A stretch of 29,343 bases of DNA from assembly GCA_945872875.1 (NCBI GenBank), contig CAMCBB010000007.1, positions 1 through 29,343 of the forward strand, in the 5' to 3' direction. Made by a program: the position numbers and the translations under genes. A model generated the notes under the pieces. The model worked only from the letters and a program-made list of their open reading frames with translations. It made no database searches and was not told the origin of the DNA. The DNA comes from Flavobacterium psychrophilum (GTDB lineage Bacteria > Bacteroidota > Bacteroidia > Flavobacteriales > Flavobacteriaceae). This document shows, piece after piece, positions 23,407 to 29,343 of this stretch; within the stretch, counting starts at the first letter, position 1, and each line of letters opens with the position of its first letter.

Positions 23407-25740
23407 ATGCAAAAATATATTAATCAGCTTAATGAGGCGCAGCAAGAACCGGTTTTACAAAAAGACGGTCCGATGATTATTATTGCGGGAGCGGGATCAG
23501 GTAAAACGCGTGTGCTTACCATGCGTATTGCTTATTTAATGAGTTTGGGCGTGGATGCGTTTAATATTTTGGCATTGACTTTTACCAACAAAGCGGCGCG
23601 CGAAATGAAAAAGCGTATTTCGAATATTGTGGGTTCTAACGACGCCAAAAACTTATGGATGGGAACATTCCACTCTGTTTTTGCACGAATTCTGCGAAGT
23701 GAAGCCGATAAGTTGGGTTTTCCTTCTAATTTTACTATTTATGACACCCAAGATTCGGTGCGTTGTATATCTGGAATTATCAAAGAAATGCAATTGGATA
23801 AAGATATTTACAAACCCAAACAAGTTTTAAGCAGAATTTCCTCTTATAAAAATTCCTTGATAACGGTAAAAGCGTACATGAATAATCCCGAGTTGCAGGA
23901 GCAAGACGCCATGTCTAAAAAGCCCCGATTGGGTGAGATTTATGCCAATTATGTAGACCGCTGTTTTAAATCGGGGGCAATGGATTTTGATGATTTGTTA
24001 TTGAAAACCAATGAATTGCTGAACCGATTTCCTGATGTTTTAGCAAAATACCAGGACCGTTTTAGATACATTATGGTGGATGAGTACCAAGATACCAACC
24101 ATTCGCAATATTTAATTGTGAGAGCTTTGTCTGATCGATTTCAAAATATATGTGTCGTTGGGGATGATGCGCAAAGTATTTATGCTTTTCGTGGTGCGAA
24201 CATCAATAATATTTTGAATTTCCAGAAAGATTATGATAATGTAAAATTGTATCGATTGGAGCAAAACTACCGTTCTACCAAGAATATTGTGGAAGCGGCC
24301 AATTCGATTATTGATAAAAATAAAGTCAAGCTAGACAAAGTGGTTTGGACGGCTAATGATAATGGTCCCAAAATCAAAGTCCACCGCAGTGTAACCGATG
24401 GTGAAGAAGGACGATTTGTTGCAGGGGAGATATTTGAACAAAAAATGCGGAACCAAATGCACAATGGTCAATTTGCCATTTTGTACCGTACCAATGCGCA
24501 ATCTCGTGCTATGGAGGATGCTTTGCGCAAGCGCGATATTCCGTATCGTATTTATGGCGGCTTGTCTTTTTACCAAAGAAAAGAGGTAAAAGATATTTTG
24601 TGTTACTTGCGATTGGTGATAAATCCTAAAGATGAGGAAGCCCTTGTTCGAGTGATTAATTATCCTGCCCGAGGAATTGGTGATACTACCGTTGAGAAAC
24701 TAACAGTAGCGGCCAATCATTACAAGCGTTCTATATTTGAAGTAATGGAGCATATTGATAAAATCGATTTGAAATTAAACTCGGGTACCAAAGCCAAATT
24801 GCAGGATTTTGTTACCATGATTAAGAGCTTTCAAGTGATTAATGAAACGCAAGATGCCTTATTTTTAACAGATCATGTAACTAAGAAAACCGGATTTATT
24901 CAGGAGTTGAAAAAAGACGGAACACCAGAAGGGATTGCTCGAATAGAAAATATTGAGGTATTACTGGGTGGTATTAAAGATTTTATTGAAGGACAAAAAG
25001 AAATTGATGGCGCTCGAGGTGCTTTATCCGAATTTTTGGAAGATGTTGCCTTGGCAACCGATTTAGATAACGATACTGGAGATGACGACCGTGTGGCATT
25101 AATGACCATTCACCTTGCCAAAGGATTGGAGTTTCCTTATGTTTTTATTGTGGGAATGGAGGAAGATTTATTTCCGAGTGCCATGAGTTTAAACACCCGA
25201 AGCGAACTTGAAGAAGAGCGCCGATTGTTTTATGTGGCCTTAACTCGAGCAGAGCATCAAGCGTATTTAACCTATGCGCAATCGCGTTACCGCTGGGGTA
25301 AACTTACAGATAGCGAGCCTTCTCGTTTCATTGAAGAAATTAAAGAGGATTATTTAGAATATATAAATCCAGCGGATGCAGGAGGGTATCGCTATAAGCC
25401 AATGATGGATGTTGATATTTTTGGAGATATTGACAAATCGAAATTGCGCTTGGCAAAACCTGTTTCAGGAACACCACCCAAAAAATATGGTGATGAGCCA
25501 AATCCAACTTCTGCAATTCGAAAATTGAAACCAATTGGAAAAGAAAATGCAGGGGCGAATTCGAATCTTTTTGATAATAAATTGGTTGTCGGAAACATTG
25601 TAATGCACGAACGCTTTGGAAAAGGAGAAATCATCAATCTGGAAGGTGTAGGAGCCGATAAAAAAGCCGAAATCCGATTTGAAGTAGGAGGAATTAAAAA
25701 ATTATTATTGCGTTTTGCCAAACTCGATGTGATTGGTTAA
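23407..25740 (+). CDS. UvrD/PcrA-type superfamily 1A DNA helicase
   Basis: 777-aa 3'-5' helicase acting in nucleotide-excision and mismatch repair and in removing proteins from DNA. Motifs: Q-motif LNEAQQEPV, Walker A AGAGSGKT (27-34), motif Ia LTFTNKAAREM, Walker B/motif II DEYQDTN (225-231), motif III GDDAQSIYAFRGA, motif IV QNYRST, motif V TIHLAKGLEFP and motif VI VALTRAE. The C-terminal ~50 residues (NIVMHERFGKGEIINLEGVG...) form the PcrA/UvrD Tudor-like domain that contacts RNA polymerase. Length and motifs are normal; choosing between the names uvrD and pcrA is a matter of convention. The YciO-type gene follows after 44 bp without a terminator. Confidence 0.96.
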   Translation: MQKYINQLNEAQQEPVLQKDGPMIIIAGAGSGKTRVLTMRIAYLMSLGVDAFNILALTFTNKAAREMKKRISNIVGSNDAKNLWMGTFHSVFARILRSEADKLGFPSNFTIYDTQDSVRCISGIIKEMQLDKDIYKPKQVLSRISSYKNSLITVKAYMNNPELQEQDAMSKKPRLGEIYANYVDRCFKSGAMDFDDLLLKTNELLNRFPDVLAKYQDRFRYIMVDEYQDTNHSQYLIVRALSDRFQNICVVGDDAQSIYAFRGANINNILNFQKDYDNVKLYRLEQNYRSTKNIVEAANSIIDKNKVKLDKVVWTANDNGPKIKVHRSVTDGEEGRFVAGEIFEQKMRNQMHNGQFAILYRTNAQSRAMEDALRKRDIPYRIYGGLSFYQRKEVKDILCYLRLVINPKDEEALVRVINYPARGIGDTTVEKLTVAANHYKRSIFEVMEHIDKIDLKLNSGTKAKLQDFVTMIKSFQVINETQDALFLTDHVTKKTGFIQELKKDGTPEGIARIENIEVLLGGIKDFIEGQKEIDGARGALSEFLEDVALATDLDNDTGDDDRVALMTIHLAKGLEFPYVFIVGMEEDLFPSAMSLNTRSELEEERRLFYVALTRAEHQAYLTYAQSRYRWGKLTDSEPSRFIEEIKEDYLEYINPADAGGYRYKPMMDVDIFGDIDKSKLRLAKPVSGTPPKKYGDEPNPTSAIRKLKPIGKENAGANSNLFDNKLVVGNIVMHERFGKGEIINLEGVGADKKAEIRFEVGGIKKLLLRFAKLDVIG

Positions 25741-25784
25741 TAATTTCAAAAGGTAACCTCAAACCTTAAACTTTAAACTAAAAA

Positions 25785-26405
25785 ATGGCCCAACTATTAA
25801 AAATATACGAAGACAATCCCAATGAAGCTGCGGTTAAAAAAGCGGTGGAGGTATTAAAAAATGGTGGGTTGATAATTTATCCTACCGATACGGTTTATGG
25901 CTTGGGTTGTGATATTACCAATTTGAAAGCAGTTGAAAAAGTGGCTAAAATAAAAGGAATTAAATTAGAAAAAGCGAATCTCTCGTTTATTTGCTCTGAT
26001 TTGAGTCACATCTCCGATTATGTGAAACAAATCGATACCGCTACATTTAAATTGCTTAAAAGAGCTTTGCCTGGTCCGTATACTTTTATTCTTCCGGGGA
26101 GTTCTAATCTTCCTAAAGTGTTTAAAAACAAGAAAACTGTCGGAATTAGAGTTCCGGATAATAACATTATTCGGGCGATTGTTAAAGAATTAGGGAATCC
26201 AATAATATCGACTTCCATTCATGATGAAGATGAGGTTTTGGAATATTCTACCGATCCCGAATTGATTTTTGAAAAATGGCAAAACCAAATCGAATTGGTT
26301 ATCGATGGTGGTTATGGTGATAATGTACCGTCTACAATTATTGATTTATCTGGGAATGAACCAGAAGTTATCCGAGAAGGAAAAGGCGATTTAGATATTT
26401 TATAG
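25785..26405 (+). CDS. YciO-type Sua5/YrdC-domain protein
   Basis: 206-aa single-domain protein of the YrdC/Sua5 superfamily, whose best known members make threonylcarbamoyl-AMP for the tRNA t6A modification. The fold signature is clear: GGLIIYPTDTVYGLGCD (27-43), ALPGPYTFILP, TVGIRVPDNN and ISTSIHDED, ending in IDLSGNEPEVIREGKGD. In true TsaC/Sua5 the nucleotide-binding segment reads KxR...PL; here it is KIKGIKLEKANLSFIC, with the xxFxC pattern of YciO proteins. No C-terminal Sua5 domain is present. YciO proteins are reported to be poor at t6A synthesis, so a role in this pathway is uncertain. It probably shares a transcript with the helicase and ends at a terminator. Confidence 0.9.
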   Translation: MAQLLKIYEDNPNEAAVKKAVEVLKNGGLIIYPTDTVYGLGCDITNLKAVEKVAKIKGIKLEKANLSFICSDLSHISDYVKQIDTATFKLLKRALPGPYTFILPGSSNLPKVFKNKKTVGIRVPDNNIIRAIVKELGNPIISTSIHDEDEVLEYSTDPELIFEKWQNQIELVIDGGYGDNVPSTIIDLSGNEPEVIREGKGDLDIL

Positions 26406-26408
26406 CAT

Positions 26409-26440
26409 AAAAAAACCTTGATTTCTCAAGGTTTTTTTTA
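26409..26440. terminator. Bidirectional terminator between the YciO-type and OmpA-domain genes
   Basis: Stem AAAAACCTTG (26411-26420) pairs with CAAGGTTTTT (26427-26436) around a 6-nt loop. It has an A-run on the left and a T-run on the right, so it can stop transcription from both convergent genes. Confidence 0.88.
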
Positions 26441-26454
26441 TTTGAATTACAATG

Positions 26455-27285
26455 TTATTGTTTTTTCATTTCTTTTTCAATCATTTCGTAGAACTCATCA
26501 ATTTTTGGCAAAACTACAATTCGAGTTCTTCTGTTTGTTGTACGATTTTCGGCAGTTTTATTTTCTACTAATGGAATGAATTCCCCACGACCTGCAGCAA
26601 TTAATTGCGAAGGTTTTACACCTAAGTCTTTAGTTAATACTCTCACAATTGCAGTAGATCTTTTCACACTTAAATCCCAGTTGTCAATTAAAACCGAGTT
26701 TCCTGTAAACGGAACATTGTCGGTATGACCTTCAACCATGCATTCAAAAGTTGGTTTGTCGTTAATTACTTTAGCAACTTTCGCTAATACATCTTTAGCT
26801 TTATCGCTCACAACATAACTTCCGCTTTTAAATAATAATTTATCAGCAATAGAAATGAAAACAACTCCTTTTTCTACATTTACATTAATGTCTGGATCAG
26901 AAATTCCAACCGAACCTTTTAAACTAGTAACTAAGGCAAGTGTTACGCTATCTTTTTTAGTTAAGGCATCTTGCATTCTAGAAATTTTAAGGTCTTTCTC
27001 TTTAATTGTTTCTAATGCTTTTTCTATATTTTGAGCACCTTGTTTGCTTAATGTAGTCATGTTCCCCACATTGTTAAGCAACTCCGAGTTATTTTTCTTT
27101 AAGTATTCATTTTGCTGACTTAAAGACTCTTTTTCAGTAAGACACAAATTAAGTTTTACCGTAGTTGAGTTCAATAAATCTTGACACTCTTTATTTTGTT
27201 TTTCTAATTCGGCTATTTTCTTTTTAGTTCCGCAAGAAGTTAAAGTTAACCCTGCAAATAAAATTAAATAAAGTGCTTTTCTCAT
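26455..27285 (-). CDS. OmpA/MotB-domain lipoprotein with coiled coil
   Basis: 276-aa lipoprotein that should link the membrane to peptidoglycan. The signal peptide ends in the lipobox LTSC with Cys18, followed by GTKKK. Residues about 20-115 are a long coiled coil (KKKIAELEKQNKECQDLL and SQQNEYLKKNNSELLNNV). The C-terminal OmpA domain (about 140-262) has FKSGSYVVSD, EGHTDNVPF (185-193, with the diaminopimelate-binding Asp in HTDN) and NRRTRIVV (251-258, with the conserved Arg). A short KEMKKQ tail ends the protein. Unlike classical OmpA there is no beta-barrel. A role in envelope stability or spacing is likely. The gene has its own -7 element and is probably separate from the glycosyltransferase 84 bp upstream. 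Confidence 0.93.
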   Translation of the reverse strand: MRKALYLILFAGLTLTSCGTKKKIAELEKQNKECQDLLNSTTVKLNLCLTEKESLSQQNEYLKKNNSELLNNVGNMTTLSKQGAQNIEKALETIKEKDLKISRMQDALTKKDSVTLALVTSLKGSVGISDPDINVNVEKGVVFISIADKLLFKSGSYVVSDKAKDVLAKVAKVINDKPTFECMVEGHTDNVPFTGNSVLIDNWDLSVKRSTAIVRVLTKDLGVKPSQLIAAGRGEFIPLVENKTAENRTTNRRTRIVVLPKIDEFYEMIEKEMKKQ

Positions 27286-27307
27286 GGTGATATTTTTTTT
27301 ACAAATA

Positions 27308-27315
27308 CAAAATTA
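27308..27315 (-). promoter_or_regulatory. Probable -7 promoter element of the OmpA-domain gene
   Basis: On the minus strand it reads TAATTTTG, matching TAnnTTTG, 23 bp upstream of the ATG. The -33 position is not convincing. Confidence 0.45.
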
Positions 27316-27369
27316 CAAATTCTTGTGGTTAAATTTTGAATAATAACCTAATTTATTGTTAACGAAGTG

Positions 27370-28356
27370 TTAGAAATACTGTTTTTTGGAAACAAAGTAA
27401 TTAAATACAATGCTTTTCGTGTGAAAATAGTTTTCCTTTTGTATGGTTCCTCTTTTTTTTAAGGTGTAGTTTATTAAATGATAGAAATAAAAATGGGCTT
27501 TAAGTACGGCAAAGCAATGGGCAAATTTCCCTTTAAAAATAAACTGAATTCCGGCAATTCCATCTAATGTCAAACGCATGAAGAGGATAGGAACCAATTG
27601 GTTGCTTGGCAAATTCTTTAATAACATCAGTAAAGAATTTCTAAAATTTAAAAATGTTTTTTTAGGATTCGATTGATTCAAAGTTGCCCCTCCAACATGA
27701 TACACGACTGATTTGCTCGTATATTTTGTTGAGTAGCCCAAATTAAAAGCGCGCCAACATAAATCGATTTCTTCTTGGTGTGCAAAGAAATCGGGGTCAA
27801 AGCCATTTAATTTTTTATAAATTTCTTTTCGGATAAAAAAACACGCGCCACTTGCCCAAAATATTTCAGTTTCATCTTCATATTGGTGGTTGTCTTTTTC
27901 TAAGGTGTCAAATATTCTCCCGCGGCAATACGGATAGCCATAACTGTCAATATAACCTCCGGCAGCTCCAGCGTATTCAAAGCATTCTTTGTTTTTATAA
28001 TCTAAAATTTTGGGTTGGATGATTCCGATATTTGGCTCGTTATCAAAAAGAGATAGGATAGGGCTAAGCCAATTTTCGGTAACTTCAATATCCGAATTTA
28101 CTAGAGCGTAATACGGTTCTTCAATAGTTTGCAGTGCAACATTATAGCCCATTGCAAACCCAAAATTCCCTTCATTTTGAATTATTTTAACTGATGGAAA
28201 TTGTTCCTTAATCACTGCAATCGAATTGTCGGTGGAGGCATTGTCGGCCACATAAATGTTCGCTTCATCCGAATAAGCTATCACCGAAGGTAAAAATTGC
28301 TCCAGCAATTTAGCTCCGTTCCAATTTAAAATAACAACTGCAATTTTTTTATCCAT
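27370..28356 (-). CDS. Family 2 glycosyltransferase, rhamnosyltransferase-like
   Basis: 328-aa cytosolic or membrane-associated GT-A enzyme predicted to add a sugar to an envelope glycan or lipid carrier. Motifs are VVILNWNGAKLL (7-18), VADNASTDNS (36-45), FGFAMGYN and the metal-binding NSD (87-89). Also present are ASGACFFIRKE and the acceptor-side FFAHQEEIDLCWR, typical of dTDP-rhamnosyltransferase-like members. The conserved VGGATLNQ and RNSLLMLLKN segment follows. The C-terminal ~70 residues are hydrophobic/amphipathic (VPILFMRLTLDGIAGIQFIF), suggesting membrane association. It starts 5 bp after the HsdR-N-like gene, so the two are co-transcribed. Donor and acceptor are unknown. Confidence 0.92.
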   Translation of the reverse strand: MDKKIAVVILNWNGAKLLEQFLPSVIAYSDEANIYVADNASTDNSIAVIKEQFPSVKIIQNEGNFGFAMGYNVALQTIEEPYYALVNSDIEVTENWLSPILSLFDNEPNIGIIQPKILDYKNKECFEYAGAAGGYIDSYGYPYCRGRIFDTLEKDNHQYEDETEIFWASGACFFIRKEIYKKLNGFDPDFFAHQEEIDLCWRAFNLGYSTKYTSKSVVYHVGGATLNQSNPKKTFLNFRNSLLMLLKNLPSNQLVPILFMRLTLDGIAGIQFIFKGKFAHCFAVLKAHFYFYHLINYTLKKRGTIQKENYFHTKSIVFNYFVSKKQYF

Positions 28357-28361
28357 TGAAT

Positions 28362-28808
28362 TTATTCTCCAAAATTTGGTAATTCTTCGAGAAAAACATA
28401 TTTCTCGTTTTCAAAATCTATTTTGCAAAAGTAATGATTTAGTCCGTTGCTTACCATTAAGTATTTTGCATTTAAAACTAAATTATAACGCGCAATTTGA
28501 TCAAATGTTTGCTGCGATATTTTTACTTCGGGCGCTTTGCACTCAATCAGCAAAAACAATTCACCGTTGGGTTGGTAAACTACAATATCGTAGCGTTTAT
28601 TTAATTCGTTTACTTTTATTAATTTTTCAATATTGATGTACGATTTCGGATAATTTTTATCCTGAAGTAAATACTGCACTACATGTTGACGCACCCATTC
28701 TTCGGGAGTAAGAAGAATAAATTTTTTACGAATTTCATCGAAGATGGCAATTTTATTTTCACTATTTTTGAAGCGAAACGAATACGATGGAAATTGTAGT
28801 TTTTGCAT
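28362..28808 (-). CDS. Standalone HsdR N-terminal-like (PD-(D/E)XK) domain protein
   Basis: 148-aa soluble protein resembling the N-terminal nuclease domain of type I restriction HsdR subunits, but without helicase motor or partner genes. The putative PD-(D/E)XK core is Asp74 in KRYDIVVY and Glu89-Cys-Lys91 in LLIECKAPEV, followed by Gln104 in FDQIARYN, the glutamine typical of the HsdR motif. The upstream segment TPEEWVRQHVVQYLL (34-48) is the family helix. The residues needed for metal-dependent cleavage therefore appear present. No HsdM, HsdS or methylase gene is nearby, so it is not a restriction system. It is head-to-head with holA (35 bp between starts) and followed after 5 bp by a glycosyltransferase. 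Confidence 0.85.
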   Translation of the reverse strand: MQKLQFPSYSFRFKNSENKIAIFDEIRKKFILLTPEEWVRQHVVQYLLQDKNYPKSYINIEKLIKVNELNKRYDIVVYQPNGELFLLIECKAPEVKISQQTFDQIARYNLVLNAKYLMVSNGLNHYFCKIDFENEKYVFLEELPNFGE

Positions 28809-28812
28809 AAAG

Positions 28813-28820
28813 CAAAAGTA
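28813..28820 (-). promoter_or_regulatory. Probable -7 promoter element of the HsdR-N-like gene
   Basis: On the minus strand it reads TACTTTTG, matching TAnnTTTG. It ends only 4 bp before the ATG at 28808, so transcription would start at or beside the first codon, implying a leaderless or near-leaderless mRNA. No clear -33 element is seen. Confidence 0.45.
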
Positions 28821-28843
28821 AGAATTTTAGAGAACAGATAAAA

Positions 28844-29343
28844 ATGGATGAAGTTTTAAAAATCATTAACGACCTTAAAGCGGGAATTATCAAGCCTATT
28901 TATTTTTTAATGGGAGAGGAGCCGTATTACATTGATAAATTAACCGAATATATTGAAAACAACATTTTAAGTGAAGACGAAAAAGGATTCAATCAAACGG
29001 TGATTTATGGTCGCGATGCTACAATTGAAGATATCGTTTCCAATGCAAAACGCTACCCAATGATGGCCGAGCGCCAAGTAGTGGTGGTTCGTGAAGCACA
29101 AGAATTGTCTCGAACAATTGACAAACTAGAAAGTTATGCCGAAAATCCACAACCAACAACTGTTTTAGTTGTTGCTTATAAATATAAAACCCTGGATAAA
29201 AGAAAGAAATTAGTAAAATTGATTGCTAAAAATGGGGTTTTATTCGAAAGTAAAAAATTATACGAAAATCAGGTTGGAACCTGGATTCAGAGGTTATTGC
29301 AAGGCAGGGGATATTCGATAGAACCTAAAGCGAATGCCATGCT
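28844..29343 (+). CDS. holA: DNA polymerase III delta subunit (N-terminal part, runs off the window)
   Basis: The first 166 codons of the clamp-loader delta subunit, which opens the sliding clamp during loading onto primed DNA. The ATG at 28844 is followed by MDEVLKIINDLKAGIIKPIYFLMGEEPYYID; the PIYFLMGEEPYYID segment is the hallmark of HolA. Further matches are NAKRYPMMAERQVVVVREAQEL and TTVLVVAYKYKTLDKRKKLVK, corresponding to the AAA+-like domains I and II. As expected for delta, there is no functional Walker A. The C-terminal collar domain lies beyond the right edge. It is divergent from the HsdR-N-like gene; no strong promoter is visible in the 35-bp gap, so its promoter may lie within that gene. 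Confidence 0.93.
   Translation, partial: MDEVLKIINDLKAGIIKPIYFLMGEEPYYIDKLTEYIENNILSEDEKGFNQTVIYGRDATIEDIVSNAKRYPMMAERQVVVVREAQELSRTIDKLESYAENPQPTTVLVVAYKYKTLDKRKKLVKLIAKNGVLFESKKLYENQVGTWIQRLLQGRGYSIEPKANAM

Noticed and set aside
23302..23445. N-terminal extension of the small membrane protein (48 extra residues)
   Set aside because: It would contain the gene's own TATATTTG promoter and overlap the helicase promoter and start; the ATG at 23301 leads directly into a normal membrane anchor.
25392..25721. 109-codon open frame on the minus strand
   Set aside because: Antisense to the conserved C-terminal part of the UvrD/PcrA helicase; composition is that of a complementary strand.
28362..28808. 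Type I restriction-modification system
   Set aside because: Only an HsdR N-terminal-like domain is present; there is no helicase motor, methylase or specificity subunit in the neighbourhood.

Overview
The window looks like ordinary chromosomal core sequence from Flavobacteriaceae, most likely Flavobacterium or a close relative. It is AT-rich. Start codons lack clear Shine-Dalgarno sequences. Many genes have the Bacteroidetes promoter -7 motif TAnnTTTG, several with a TTG -33 element 19-20 bp upstream. Secreted proteins show Flavobacterium-style leaders such as the one ending IFAQ. The gene content (TonB-dependent receptor with a carboxypeptidase-like regulatory domain, Bacteroidetes GlmU-like protein, type B L31, DUF4199 protein, CarB without its C-terminal regulatory domain) fits this group. 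I see no rRNA, tRNA, CRISPR, insertion sequence or prophage. No gene-free gap exceeds 300 bp; the longest are 8810-9033 and 15403-15606, and both are described below.

Layout. 1-3678 (+): the C-terminal part of a probable M23-family envelope protein, followed after 10 bp by a TonB-dependent receptor. 3690-8809 (-): a tight four-gene envelope unit, read in the order DUF4199 membrane protein, family 2 glycosyltransferase, phosphohexose mutase, MsbA-like ABC exporter. 9034-12025 (+): rpmE2, a GlmU-like sugar nucleotidyltransferase and the tRNA methylthiotransferase mtaB, each with its own promoter. 12022-12777 (-): two small proteins, one of them a degenerate GNAT-like domain. 12852-14459 (+): an alpha/beta hydrolase and a lytic transglycosylase ending in a 34-bp perfect palindrome. 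A heptanucleotide repeat array and a convergent TPR-like membrane protein follow. 15241-18459 (+): rpmH, a structured intergenic element and carB. 18553-22777 (+): recG and an M1 aminopeptidase. 22780-23301 (-): a small membrane-anchored protein. 23407-26405 (+): a UvrD/PcrA helicase and a YciO-type protein. 26455-28808 (-): an OmpA-domain lipoprotein, a rhamnosyltransferase-like glycosyltransferase and a standalone HsdR-N nuclease-like domain. 28844 to the end (+): the start of holA.

Functional themes are envelope biogenesis (sugar-phosphate interconversion, nucleotide-sugar formation, glycosyl transfer, lipid export, murein turnover), translation and tRNA modification (L31, L34, MtaB, YciO), DNA replication and repair (RecG, UvrD/PcrA, HolA) and pyrimidine/arginine precursor supply (CarB). 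I found no clear undescribed multi-gene system. The observations most worth following up are in non-coding DNA (the heptad array, the 34-bp palindrome, the hairpin element upstream of carB, and a shared promoter discriminator on ribosomal genes), plus the head-to-head pairing of a lone PD-(D/E)XK-like protein with the DNA polymerase III delta gene.
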